A stretch of DNA of 22,792 nucleotides from Defluviitaleaceae bacterium (GTDB lineage: Bacteria > Bacillota > Clostridia > Lachnospirales > UBA5962), in contig WQZK01000008.1 of assembly GCA_009780765.1 (NCBI GenBank), positions 1 to 22,792 of the forward strand, given 5' to 3'. The notes beneath the pieces were generated by a model that was not told the origin of the DNA, searched no databases, and saw only the letters and a list, made by a program, of their open reading frames with translations. Positions 8,911 to 16,050 of the stretch are shown piece after piece; position 1 is the stretch's first letter, and each line of letters opens with the position of its first letter. The position numbers were made by a program, and so were the translations under genes.

Positions 8911-9095
8911 AATTTTGTTTCCTTTCTTTATTCAACATTTTGCTATAACAAGCTTCTAATTTAACATAATGCCTATTGTGTTAAATTAGAAAATGAGCTA
9001 AAATCTTGTGTAATCAATGTTTTTAAACATCAAGCTATAAAATAGCTTGCTTTATTTAACATAATGAGACAAATTGATAAATAAAAGAGGTCTTT
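8911..9095. promoter_or_regulatory. control region between transfer operon and recombinase
   Basis: This gap contains dif-like site 1 (8955-8990) and a further perfect half-site ATTTAACATAA at 9054-9064. Rightward, TTGTGT (8977-8982), 17 bp, TAAAAT (9000-9005) is a plausible recombinase promoter whose -35 box lies in the dif-like arm. Leftward, toward the transfer operon, I find only poor -35/-10 matches (TTATGT, 16 bp, TATAGC), so the operon seems to lack a strong promoter in the orientation shown. Confidence 0.5.
8955..8990 (-). repeat. Xer/dif-like recombination site 1
   Basis: On the plus strand the site has an 11-bp arm ATTTAACATAA (8959-8969), 6-bp centre TGCCTA, then arm TTGTGTTAAAT (8976-8986), flanked symmetrically by TCTA and TAGA. 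The reverse complement of the first arm, TTATGTTAAAT, is identical to the XerD-binding arm of E. coli dif. Bases 8955-8986 (32 bp) occur again, exactly and inverted, at 20272-20303. The site lies upstream of a tyrosine recombinase gene. It could instead be an operator, but the 11-6-11 geometry favours recombination. Confidence 0.7.
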
Positions 9096-9644
9096 ATGAA
9101 CACTGTTGAGCCGATAAGAGACACAAAAAAAATAGCAGAAATTAAAAATTATCTTCTGCATCAAAATCATGCTCGAGGACGAAGGAATTGTTTTTTGTTT
9201 GTACTTGGTATAAACACTGGTGCGAGAGTAAGTGACATGTTATCATTCAAAGTTAAAAACGTATTAGACTCTGTTTTAGAATATTCGGAGTCTAAAACAA
9301 AGAAAACAAAACGATTCCCGATAAATGAGCAGCTGCGAATAGAAATAGAACAATATACAGAAGGGATGAGAGCCGAGGATTTTTTGTTTCCGAGCAAAAA
9401 GGGCGGCAGAATATCTAGGATACAGGCATATAACATCTTATCTGCTGCCGGACGAGCTGTAGGGCTTGAAAAAATAGGCACTCACACTATGCGCAAAACA
9501 TTTGGATATCATCATTACAAGCGATTTAAAGATGTGGCGCTACTTCAAGAAATATTTAATCACTCGTCTCAATCGGTAACGTTGAGGTACATAGGTATAG
9601 CCCAAGATGATATAGATGCTACGCTGAAAGATTTTTACTTATGA
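9096..9644 (+). CDS. small FimB-like tyrosine recombinase
   Basis: The 182-residue protein is a single-catalytic-domain tyrosine recombinase. Visible active-site residues are Arg44 in NTGARVSD, a Lys around 67-70, His130 and Arg133 in THTMRK, His156 in FNHSS, and the nucleophile Tyr165 in TLRYIGI. It lacks the N-terminal core-binding domain of XerC/D and phage integrases (~300-400 residues), resembling in size the inversion recombinases FimB/FimE (~200 residues) and small plasmid resolvases. AAGAGG lies upstream of the ATG. The gene adjoins dif-like site 1, and a second inverted copy lies 11.3 kb away. Inversion or multimer resolution at these sites is therefore the likely job; host XerCD could also act on them. 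Confidence 0.85.
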   Translation: MNTVEPIRDTKKIAEIKNYLLHQNHARGRRNCFLFVLGINTGARVSDMLSFKVKNVLDSVLEYSESKTKKTKRFPINEQLRIEIEQYTEGMRAEDFLFPSKKGGRISRIQAYNILSAAGRAVGLEKIGTHTMRKTFGYHHYKRFKDVALLQEIFNHSSQSVTLRYIGIAQDDIDATLKDFYL

Positions 9645-9667
9645 TTATTTGATAGTGGATTCTAATC

Positions 9668-9862
9668 TCAATCTATAAAGCTGACTACAACACTTCCATC
9701 CTTATCATCGAGGAGGCAAAGAGTTGTTCCAGTTAGCTCTGCGAGTTTAATAAGTTCATGATAGGTAAATTGGTCGTATTTGAATTTTTTTGATAATGAT
9801 GGAGATTTTATATTAAGCGCCGTAGCATAATCAGACACCTTAAAGCCACGAAAGGCAAGCAA
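9668..9862 (-). CDS. small Cro/XRE-like DNA-binding protein
   Basis: At least 64 residues (TTG start at 9862), in frame upward with GLLAFRGFKVSDYATALNIK. The helix-turn-helix portion is KVSDYATALNIKSPSLSKKF, followed by YDQFTYHELIKLAELTGTTL, the compact pattern of small XRE-type regulators common on Firmicutes plasmids. Homologues usually begin about ten residues earlier (LKDKIKGLL). No ATG is present there, but AGAGG precedes a run of ATT codons at 9886-9892, so a rare ATT start is possible. The gene converges on the recombinase gene with a 23-bp gap. Its target is unknown; the inverted repeat at 10010-10047 is one candidate. Confidence 0.6.
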   Translation of the reverse strand: MLAFRGFKVSDYATALNIKSPSLSKKFKYDQFTYHELIKLAELTGTTLCLLDDKDGSVVVSFID

Positions 9863-10009
9863 CCCTTTAATTTTATCCTTTAAAATAATAATACACCTCT
9901 ATCTCAATTTCTAAAGTGGGCATACGCAAAATTCATAATCATAATAGCATACAGCTTCAAAAAAAACAAGAAAGCAAATAAAATCAAATTAAGCTATAAA
10001 TTAAACAAA

Positions 10010-10062
10010 TTCTACTATTAGATTAAATAATTGTTGCAATAGTAGAAAATATATAGTATACT
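10010..10062 (+). promoter_or_regulatory. promoter with overlapping operator for the partition operon
   Basis: TTGCAA (10034-10039), 17 bp, TATACT (10057-10062) is a good sigma-A promoter reading toward 10111. An inverted repeat with perfect 10-bp arms, TTCTACTATT (10010-10019) and AATAGTAGAA (10038-10047), overlaps the -35 box. It looks like an operator for repression, possibly by the RHH-like first gene or by ParA/ParB. Confidence 0.6.
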
Positions 10063-10110
10063 AACTTCATAGAATTGATAATAATACTTTGCATGGGGGG
10101 GGGCAAGTAT

Positions 10111-10434
10111 ATGGACAACGATGAACTTAAATCTGAACGAGTGACCTTGCGATTAACAGAATCAACTAGAAATTTCGTTGAATCATTTGGGTCTGAAAAC
10201 GATAATTTTTCAGCATCTTTTCATAAGATGATGGGGTTGTTTCATGGTAAGAGAGCGAAAAAGTTGCGTAGTGATGCTAACACTCTCGAAAATCGAATCC
10301 TGTGTCTTCATCAAGAAGAGCAGAATATTTACAGAGAGGTAACGCTAAAAATGCGTGATGCTCTTAAAAAAATAGAATCTGTACAAAAAAGTGTAGATCA
10401 GCTTCATTTGGCTTTTGAAAAAAATAAAAAATAG
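10111..10434 (+). CDS. small RHH-like/coiled-coil protein at the head of the partition operon
   Basis: The 107-residue product is not confidently identified. The N-terminal part (ERVTLRLTESTRNFVESF onward) has the strand-then-helices look of a ribbon-helix-helix DNA-binding domain. The second half is charged and helical (RSDANTLENRILCLHQEEQN, ALKKIESVQKSVDQLHLAFE), probably coiled coil. The ATG at 10111 is chosen because the run of nine G at 10095-10103 can serve as ribosome site; an in-frame ATG at 10093 has none. It is the first gene after the promoter/operator at 10010-10062 and precedes a J-domain gene, parA and parB. An autoregulatory or centromere-binding role is possible but not shown. 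Confidence 0.6.
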   Translation: MDNDELKSERVTLRLTESTRNFVESFGSENDNFSASFHKMMGLFHGKRAKKLRSDANTLENRILCLHQEEQNIYREVTLKMRDALKKIESVQKSVDQLHLAFEKNKK

Positions 10435-10523
10435 CAGGCACAATCTGTACAAATATGATATATTAGTTCTGTATCAAAAATTTCTTACTAATTCTGTAGC
10501 TTATGGCAAGGGGCATAATTAAA

Positions 10524-11168
10524 ATGGATGATATTGATTATTATGAAATTTTAGGAATAGATAAGTCGGCTGACCAATCAGAAATAAAAAGTGCGTATCG
10601 GCAGCTTGCACAAAAATATCATCCGGATGCCAATGATGCTAAAAATGCAAACATTTTTTTTCGCTTAATTCAAGAGGCATATGAGGTTTTACATAATACT
10701 GAAAAACGAAAAATATATGACAGCAGAAATGGGTATTCTTCGAACGAAAGCGAAAATACCGAAAAAGATATAAGCTTTTATGAGTGCAATTATGAGCAAA
10801 AAGAAGTTAATTCAAATCAGATAGTGAGATCCATTCCTAGACTTTTAGTAAAGATGCTTTGGCTCTTGGTTAAATTTCCTTTATTGCTATTGTTAATTTT
10901 TATTGGCTATGCCTTAAAAGTCATTGCATTACCACTTACCATTGTAGGCACCCTAGTAAAGTATATGTTCATGTTAGTATCATTTGCAGGCGTCATTATG
11001 TTTATACAAGGTTGGCAAAGCAACAACTCACAACTTATGCTTAACGGCGGTGCAGCATTTGTGATATTACTTCTTTTTGGTATATTCTCGCAAGCAATAC
11101 CTACGATACTGCTTGCGATTTCGGAAATTCTAATGGATTTTGGAAAAGACAAAATAGGACGGGATTAA
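10524..11168 (+). CDS. membrane-anchored J-domain (DnaJ-like) protein
   Basis: The 214-residue product begins with a canonical J-domain: YYEILGIDKSADQSEIKSAY, then the HPD tripeptide (His33-Pro34-Asp35) needed to stimulate DnaK ATPase, and EAYEVLHNTEKRKIYD. The Gly/Phe and zinc-finger regions of true DnaJ are absent. The C-terminal half holds about four hydrophobic segments (LLVKFPLLLLLIFIGYALKV, YMFMLVSFAGVIMFIQGW and two later ones), so it is a membrane co-chaperone. AAGGGG precedes the ATG at 10524; an in-frame ATG at 10503 lacks a ribosome site. It lies between the RHH-like gene and parA, 39 bp before parA. The substrate is unknown; host DnaK recruitment for the Rep_3 initiator or the transfer machinery is inference. 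Confidence 0.85.
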   Translation: MDDIDYYEILGIDKSADQSEIKSAYRQLAQKYHPDANDAKNANIFFRLIQEAYEVLHNTEKRKIYDSRNGYSSNESENTEKDISFYECNYEQKEVNSNQIVRSIPRLLVKMLWLLVKFPLLLLLIFIGYALKVIALPLTIVGTLVKYMFMLVSFAGVIMFIQGWQSNNSQLMLNGGAAFVILLLFGIFSQAIPTILLAISEILMDFGKDKIGRD

Positions 11169-11207
11169 ACTAATCTACGATAAAGATGAAACGGAGGATG
11201 ATATGTA

Positions 11208-11972
11208 ATGTTCACAATATCTATGCTTAATATGAAAGGCGGCGTTGGTAAAACAACCACTAGCATAAATATAGCAACAGGCATTGCCAATAAAGGTTAC
11301 AAAACGCTTCTGATAGATTTAGACCCTCAAAGCAATGCAACATCTATTTTTCTTGATGAAGATACAGAAAGTACAACGAGTACCTTGATAAAAGGTGAAA
11401 GCACAATACATAATTCTATAGTTAAAGTTAAAGAAAATCTTTGGCTTATACCCTCTGAGCTTAACCTAGCAAGCACAGAAACAGAAATACGAATGCAAAC
11501 TACAGCACCTCAACATAACAGGCTACAAAAGGCTCTTGCTCAGATTGCTAGTGAATTTGATTACTGTGTGATAGACTGCCCTCCAAGTTTAGGGTTGCTT
11601 ACTGTGAATGCTATTATCGCAAGTTCTTTAATTATAATCCCTATCAAGCCGGATAGATTTGCAGTCAAAGCATTTCAAGAGACAATTACTCATATGACAA
11701 ATCTCCGTAAAAATTTTGAATTATCTGTAGATTTTAAAATTATATTTACAATAGTCAACCGTAATAATTCAGAAAAAGAATACATAGAGCAATTCAAACA
11801 GACGGTGGAAGGAAAAATATTTAATACCCAAATCCGGTCACAGCCTCGGCCAATCATTGATGCTTCATCAGAGCGAAGAGCCGTAATAGAAGAATTAGAC
11901 CCCAAAGTCGGCGTTGCTGAAGATATGCGTCAGCTAGTTAATGAAATTTTGGAGGTATTTAAACATGCCTAA
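11208..11972 (+). CDS. parA: ParA partition ATPase (Walker-type, Soj/MinD family)
   Basis: This 254-residue ATPase drives plasmid segregation by cycling on the nucleoid. The deviant Walker A motif KGGVGKTT lies at residues 10-17, LLIDLDPQSNAT follows (Walker A'), and CVIDCPPSLG is Walker B. No N-terminal DNA-binding domain is present, so it is a type Ib/Soj-like short ParA that is not expected to act as a specific repressor by itself. GGAGG lies nine bases before the ATG. The stop overlaps parB by 8 bp (ATGCCTAA), so the two are translationally coupled. Confidence 0.95.
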   Translation: MFTISMLNMKGGVGKTTTSINIATGIANKGYKTLLIDLDPQSNATSIFLDEDTESTTSTLIKGESTIHNSIVKVKENLWLIPSELNLASTETEIRMQTTAPQHNRLQKALAQIASEFDYCVIDCPPSLGLLTVNAIIASSLIIIPIKPDRFAVKAFQETITHMTNLRKNFELSVDFKIIFTIVNRNNSEKEYIEQFKQTVEGKIFNTQIRSQPRPIIDASSERRAVIEELDPKVGVAEDMRQLVNEILEVFKHA

Positions 11973-12870
11973 GAAAAAACCGACACTTGATATAACTTCA
12001 ATGCTTAATATAGAAAGCATTAAAGAGGCTACCACTATTAGAAAGCGGATACACTATACCCAACTCGTTCCACATGAAAAAAATCACTACTCTCTTGAAT
12101 ATATAGAAGAGTTGGCCGACTCAATCGAAGATGTCGGGCTGCTTCAAGATGTCATAGTTAAGCCTATAGAGAATGAACCGGATAAATACACTATAATTGC
12201 CGGACACCGTCGGCGCTTAGCTTTAAAAATACTTGTCGAAAAAAGGGATCTTGAAAAATATGCTAATGTCCCTTGCGTCTTATTAGACAGTAATGAGGAT
12301 GAACTTTTAACACAACTTAAATTACATATTACCAACACCACAACACGCGAACTGACAGAGCATGATAAGATGACTGCTATTGCTGAACTGAAAGAAATCA
12401 TTGAAGAAGCAAGAAAAAGAGGATATTCAATTAAAGGTAAGACAAGAGATATAATAGCTGATAATGTTAACTTAGGGAAAAGTCAGGTGCAAAAATATGT
12501 CACCATCAACGAGAAAGCAACTAATTCAGTTAAAGAAGCTCTTAAGAAAGGTGAAATAACAGTATCAGAAGCGTATCAAGCAACCCAACCGAAGAAGGAT
12601 AAAAAGGTGCCACCGAGTGGCCCCCTAGAAAAAGAAGAAATAATAAAAGATATCACCCTAAAGGCAAAAACGCAAATTGATAAAGAAGGTGCCACCGAGT
12701 GGCCCCCTAACGAAAACAGAGAGGGTCAAAATGTGGATGATGCAATCGTTCAAGCAATCTCTACATTCAAAATTTTTAAAGAAGCAATCCAACGACTAGA
12801 AACAAATACGGATTTTGTAAATTTACTTGAAACGATTGAAGAGCATCTTGACAGTATAAGCAAACGCTAA
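11965..12870 (+). CDS. parB: ParB/Spo0J-family centromere-binding protein
   Basis: The 302-residue partner of ParA carries the ParB CTPase-type domain: LVPHEKNHYSLEYIEELADS, a DVGLLQDVIVKP segment and AGHRRRLALK (the Box II arginine motif). A central helix-turn-helix region follows (KGKTRDIIADNVNLGKSQVQ). The C-terminal third is Lys/Glu-rich and shows little family similarity. It contains the same 24-bp DNA repeat twice, read in two different frames (VPPSGPL and GATEWPP), so those residues are dictated by DNA rather than protein function. The ATG at 11965 sits behind GGAGGTATTTAAAC inside the end of parA. The gene is intact and ends 15 bp before the next gene. Confidence 0.93.
   Translation: MPKKKPTLDITSMLNIESIKEATTIRKRIHYTQLVPHEKNHYSLEYIEELADSIEDVGLLQDVIVKPIENEPDKYTIIAGHRRRLALKILVEKRDLEKYANVPCVLLDSNEDELLTQLKLHITNTTTRELTEHDKMTAIAELKEIIEEARKRGYSIKGKTRDIIADNVNLGKSQVQKYVTINEKATNSVKEALKKGEITVSEAYQATQPKKDKKVPPSGPLEKEEIIKDITLKAKTQIDKEGATEWPPNENREGQNVDDAIVQAISTFKIFKEAIQRLETNTDFVNLLETIEEHLDSISKR
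12604..12627 (+). repeat. candidate parS-like site 2 inside parB
   Basis: A 24-bp element AAGGTGCCACCGAGTGG followed by CCCCCTA. Its core GGTGCCAC-CGA-GTGG resembles the perfect palindrome at 5560-5586 but has a degraded right arm. An identical copy lies 82 bp downstream in a different reading frame. Confidence 0.6.
12686..12709 (+). repeat. candidate parS-like site 3 inside parB
   Basis: An exact 24-bp copy of the element at 12604-12627. The 82-bp spacing is not a multiple of three, so this copy encodes GATEWPP instead of VPPSGPL. Conservation is therefore at DNA level. Sites inside the parB/spo0J gene are known in Bacillus subtilis. Confidence 0.6.
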
Positions 12871-12885
12871 CCGGAGGGCTACTCA

Positions 12886-13215
12886 ATGAAAAATATTCTT
12901 AGCTTTTTAAAGAAAAGTAGGTTATCAACTAAGTTATTTGTTATCTCTTTAACCCTACTTCTTATTTCAATCCCTATTTTAAATTCCACAATAAACTCCA
13001 ATCAGGAGTTTATTGGTCAATATATCATAGATATGCAAGAGGGATTAGCACCTGATTATAGTAGTATCTTGCCCTCTCTTGCAGCTTTTGGCTTCTTTAC
13101 ATTGTGTGCTATAATATGGAGCACGTCTTTAATTTATATGTTCTTTAGAGGAACAAAAGAAAATATAATCAAACCACTTATTACTGATATCAAAAAGCTC
13201 TTACCGCCTTTTTAG
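12886..13215 (+). CDS. small membrane protein of the partition operon
   Basis: The 109-residue product has two hydrophobic segments, about residues 15-33 (LSTKLFVISLTLLLISIPIL) and 65-86 (LAAFGFFTLCAIIWSTSLIY), with a ~30-residue loop between and a short basic tail. No family is recognised. It starts behind CGGAGGGCT only 15 bp after parB, so it is cotranscribed. The next stretch (13230-13406) resembles its second half, suggesting a duplicated gene family. A membrane role linked to the J-domain protein or partition is possible but not shown. Confidence 0.6.
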   Translation: MKNILSFLKKSRLSTKLFVISLTLLLISIPILNSTINSNQEFIGQYIIDMQEGLAPDYSSILPSLAAFGFFTLCAIIWSTSLIYMFFRGTKENIIKPLITDIKKLLPPF

Positions 13216-13229
13216 TAAGTAATAACTAA

Positions 13230-13406
13230 ATCGTCATTCCTTTTATAGCCTTTGGGTTTTCCGCAATAGGACTTTTTATGTTTACGGTATCTTTGATTTT
13301 ATTAATAATAACAGGTGAAACTAAAGCACTCACAGATGGAATTATAGATATCTTAATATCCCCTTTGATTAATTTTTCTAAAAACCTTATGAAGAAAGGA
13401 GATTAA
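13230..13406 (+). pseudogene. remnant or truncated homologue of the preceding membrane protein
   Basis: After a stop codon at 13227 an open frame encodes IVIPFIAFGFSAIGLFMFTV, then SLILLIITGETKALTDGIID and a basic end, stopping at 13406. It aligns by eye with the C-terminal half of the 12886-13215 product (AFGF, a hydrophobic run ending SLI, then T-x-x at the membrane exit, ending in basic residues). The N-terminal half is missing. An ATG at 13278 with a weak AGGA upstream could give a 42-residue peptide. I treat it as a decayed tandem copy; a functional short gene cannot be excluded. Confidence 0.4.
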
Positions 13407-13407
13407 A

Positions 13408-13650
13408 ATGTCAATTGAAAAAGAATATAAACGAATGAAATGGGAAGGAAGATGCCCATACGATAGCTTTGAAGAATATGTTGACAGCTTCTTCCTCGGT
13501 TTTTATAGCTCAAGAGAAGGCACAGAGTTTTATCAAATAAAGCACAATGTATATACAGAAAACCCTCGAAGGGAATCACACTTTTATGATTCCCTTCGAG
13601 GGTTTTATTGCTACTCTAAAAAAACATTTAAAATCTACGTAGACTTTTAA
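13408..13650 (+). CDS. small hypothetical protein whose 3' part runs through a terminator
   Basis: This 80-codon gene starts behind GAAAGGAGATTAAA, one base after the preceding frame ends, so translation initiation looks real. The first ~45 residues (MSIEKEYKRMKWEGRCPYDS, EEYVDSFF) look like a genuine small acidic protein of unknown function. From about residue 50 the codons belong to the 20-bp-stem hairpin at 13559-13606 (ENPRRESHFYDSLRGFY), and the last 23 bases overlap the convergent agrD-like gene. The natural C-terminus was probably lost when the Agr-like cassette and its terminator arrived. No function is assigned. Confidence 0.45.
   Translation: MSIEKEYKRMKWEGRCPYDSFEEYVDSFFLGFYSSREGTEFYQIKHNVYTENPRRESHFYDSLRGFYCYSKKTFKIYVDF
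13559..13606. terminator. bidirectional terminator between Agr-like and partition operons
   Basis: Perfect 20-bp arms (AACCCTCGAAGGGAATCA at 13561-13578 plus two flanking A, pairing with 13587-13606) with an 8-nt loop. A and T runs flank both sides, so it can stop transcription from the leftward Agr-like operon and from the rightward partition operon. It is the strongest hairpin in the window. Confidence 0.85.
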
Positions 13651-13762
13651 TAGCTTCGGATTCTTTTTCTTGATAGATAAGACCAGGACACCAAAAATTT
13701 GCATTAATTATTGAACAACACCATCCTACACAGCATGCCACCGACACCAAATACTTATACAT
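13628..13762 (-). CDS. agrD: AgrD-like cyclic autoinducer peptide precursor
   Basis: A 44-residue gene too short for routine gene calling. It starts behind AAGGAGG (13771-13777) seven bases upstream. The product has a hydrophobic Cys-rich leader (MYKYLVSVACCVGWCCSIIN), then ANFWCPGLIYQEKESEAIKS and ends LRRF. This matches the layout of clostridial AgrD-type cyclic lactone autoinducers: ANxxC, four residues, YQ, acidic segment, SLRxF. By analogy with Clostridium perfringens AgrD the mature thiolactone ring would be Cys-Pro-Gly-Leu-Ile (inference). It lies 77 bp downstream of an AgrC-like kinase on the same strand, ahead of a strong terminator. The usual Pro residues after the ring (QPxxP) are missing and no AgrB processing protease is encoded here. 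Confidence 0.7.
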   Translation of the reverse strand: MYKYLVSVACCVGWCCSIINANFWCPGLIYQEKESEAIKSLRRF

Positions 13763-13839
13763 ATCAAAAACCTCCTTTTAAACAAATTCTCTAAAATTAT
13801 GTAAACAATAACATACTTTAGCAAGTTTATACAAAATTT

Positions 13840-15204
13840 TTAAACATTCATAACAACCGCTACTGCATCATTCATATTTGACTTATCATCTTTTCGAACA
13901 TCATAGAGTAGTACAATAAAGCGAAAGGTATTGTCAGTATACTCAACAAGCATATGCCCGATATCTTCGGTCAAACCCTCCTGTATACTTATAAGCCCTA
14001 ACCCATGGTTGTCTTTATCTAATTTTGTTGTCTTTAAATTTCCTGCCTTATCAGTGACCGGAAAGATATTATAAGGATTTATGATTTCGATATATAGCTC
14101 ATTTTGTAAAGTTATTTTCGCTACTATACGGATATAGCGTTTCTCCATTTCTACGTGAACACAGGCTTCGATTGCATTTTCAAGTGCATTTCCTAAAATC
14201 ATACCTGTAAGTTTTGGATCTAAATTCAGGTTAGGCGGTATAAAGATATTCATAGTAAAGCTAATCCCTAAAACTTCTTTTGCTTTCTGCTCATAATAAT
14301 TCAGCATAGTATCAATAGATAGGTTTTCAGTAGTGACGATACAGTCAAGGCTCCCTATTGCATCCTCTAAATATAGTTTAGCATCGGATAGTTTATCCTT
14401 TTTTAAAAAGCTTAATATGGTTAAAAAATGAAGGCTTAAATCATGCTTGAATATCTTTATCGCCTTTTGTGAATTAACTGCTGTTTGGTATTGCACTTCC
14501 CAACGTTCCATCATTTGTTCTTTTAATCTAGCTTTTTCGAGTGCTTCAAGGTAACGCAGAATTTCATTATATATCCCAACAAGAAAGAACAATGTAAGCG
14601 ATGAAATAAAGTAGGATATTATAATCGGCAAGGCTCTTTCGGGAGTGTCGAAAACAACTGCTGATGCAATTAATATATTGCTAAAAATAATTCCAACTAA
14701 CATCCCGAAAAATATGATTGTAAGTGATAATGGAAGTTTGGAGTTTTTGCTTCTTTCCTTTTTAGTGAGTATTCGCCGAAATAGCATAATGTTTATGAAC
14801 AGAAGCGGCGCAAAAATTATATTCACTGCGGTTCTGACAATCGTCATAACTTCGTCCAATGGCATTGGAACACCATGCTCTAAAAAATAGACATAGCTCA
14901 ACCCCAAAAAAGCCATCCCTTCTGCTACAATCATCATAGCGTACATTGTAATTATGAAGATAATTTTTCCGCTCACTCTTCCAAAATAGAAAAATGAAAT
15001 AGCAAAAAAACCTATAACATTAATGGTTATAGTAATTAACGGGTTTCCAAATTCAAAAAATGTTTGTGAGACAATAGTAAATAAAGCAGCGTACCCGAGA
15101 AGTACCCATATTTTTTTAACACCTAACTCAAATATCTGCCTCATTCCATAATGGATCATCAAGAGTGAAATGATACCATTCATAAAGAAAATAGCCCGCT
15201 CCAT
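13840..15204 (-). CDS. agrC: AgrC-like GHKL sensor histidine kinase
   Basis: The 454-residue sensor has about six N-terminal membrane helices (residues ~1-215), the layout used by AgrC/ComD kinases to bind peptide pheromones. A coiled linker follows (LEALEKARLKEQMMERWEVQ), then a phospho-acceptor region IKIFKHDLSLHFLTIL (His ~253). The GHKL ATP-binding domain has its N box ILGNALENAIEAC (~340) and G box DNHGLGLISIQEGL (~400). It begins one base after the stop of the response regulator, with GGAGGGGGC in the end of that gene as ribosome site, so the two are coupled. The downstream AgrD-like peptide is the likely ligand precursor. Confidence 0.88.
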   Translation of the reverse strand: MERAIFFMNGIISLLMIHYGMRQIFELGVKKIWVLLGYAALFTIVSQTFFEFGNPLITITINVIGFFAISFFYFGRVSGKIIFIITMYAMMIVAEGMAFLGLSYVYFLEHGVPMPLDEVMTIVRTAVNIIFAPLLFINIMLFRRILTKKERSKNSKLPLSLTIIFFGMLVGIIFSNILIASAVVFDTPERALPIIISYFISSLTLFFLVGIYNEILRYLEALEKARLKEQMMERWEVQYQTAVNSQKAIKIFKHDLSLHFLTILSFLKKDKLSDAKLYLEDAIGSLDCIVTTENLSIDTMLNYYEQKAKEVLGISFTMNIFIPPNLNLDPKLTGMILGNALENAIEACVHVEMEKRYIRIVAKITLQNELYIEIINPYNIFPVTDKAGNLKTTKLDKDNHGLGLISIQEGLTEDIGHMLVEYTDNTFRFIVLLYDVRKDDKSNMNDAVAVVMNV

Positions 15205-15205
15205 T

Positions 15206-15967
15206 TTACAGCCCCCTCCACTTTAAATAAGCCTTTTTAACATTATCAATATGTGTTCTACCGATTGGAAGACTTGTCATATCCTGATCTATAAATGTTA
15301 GATAGGTATATCTTAGCTTATTAACATAATCAAGGTTTACAAGATAAGATCGCCCGCATTGAATAAATTGGTTTTTTGGTAATTTCTCCAAAGCTTGAGC
15401 AATGCTTGAATATATCTTTTTTCGATATGAAATTGAATTGCTTTGCTTGTCCCATATATAAATTTCTAAAATATGCTTATCTGTTTTCATGTACACAATT
15501 TCTTCTATCTTGACCGCTTGATTGGAATTGCCAACATAATCATGAAAGAGCATTGCTCTGTGTGTTCCATTTTTCAATTTGAGACAAAAAGCAAAAGCAT
15601 GACTAAAAACTTCATCAACTATATCCATATCTAACGGCTTTCTTATGAAGCTAAAATTGCTGACCCTAGCTAGAGCTTCAAAATAGTTTTCATAAGCTGA
15701 TATGTATATCATAACTATTTCATCCCCACCAGGATGGCTACGTAAAGAATGTCCAATTTCAATACCGTTTCGTTCTTTCATTTCAATGTCCATAAATGCA
15801 ATATGGAAGTATGTACCCTGCTCAACATCACGCAAAAAATCCACACCCGATTGGTATTGAAAGATACTTAGTGATTCATCTTGCAATAGCTTCCCTTTCG
15901 ATTCAAGATGTTTTTTAATAGAATAGGTTATCTCCTTGTCATCATCGCAAATAGCAATTCGGATCAT
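15206..15967 (-). CDS. agrA: AgrA-like LytTR response regulator
   Basis: The 253-residue product has an N-terminal receiver domain (MIRIAICDDDKEITYSIKKH; phospho-acceptor Asp in HIAFMDIEMKERNGIE; Ser/Lys in YISAYE and FIRKPLD). A C-terminal LytTR DNA-binding domain begins around residue 150 (IVYMKTDKHILEIYIW, FIQCGRSYLVNLDYV, SLPIGRTHIDNVKKAYLKW). This is the AgrA/VirR/ComE architecture and pairs with the GHKL kinase downstream. AGAGGAGGGG precedes tandem ATGs at 15970 and 15967; the second has better spacing. I could not find clear LytTR direct repeats in the intergenic regions, so its target promoters are unknown. Confidence 0.88.
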   Translation of the reverse strand: MIRIAICDDDKEITYSIKKHLESKGKLLQDESLSIFQYQSGVDFLRDVEQGTYFHIAFMDIEMKERNGIEIGHSLRSHPGGDEIVMIYISAYENYFEALARVSNFSFIRKPLDMDIVDEVFSHAFAFCLKLKNGTHRAMLFHDYVGNSNQAVKIEEIVYMKTDKHILEIYIWDKQSNSISYRKKIYSSIAQALEKLPKNQFIQCGRSYLVNLDYVNKLRYTYLTFIDQDMTSLPIGRTHIDNVKKAYLKWRGL

Positions 15968-16050
15968 CATACCCCTCCTCTGAGCTAAGAAATACATCAT
16001 ACATAATATCTGTAAATTTGTGATAGATGGAGGCCTTTCAAGGGGGAAAT

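Noticed and set aside
9054..9076. Third dif-like site upstream of the recombinase
   Set aside because: Only one arm (ATTTAACATAA) matches; the opposite arm is AAATTGATAAA and does not fit, so at most a half-site.
9096..9644. Integrase of an integrated ICE
   Set aside because: At 182 residues it lacks the core-binding and arm-binding domains of ICE integrases, no excisionase or att repeats are seen, and an iteron replication origin is present.
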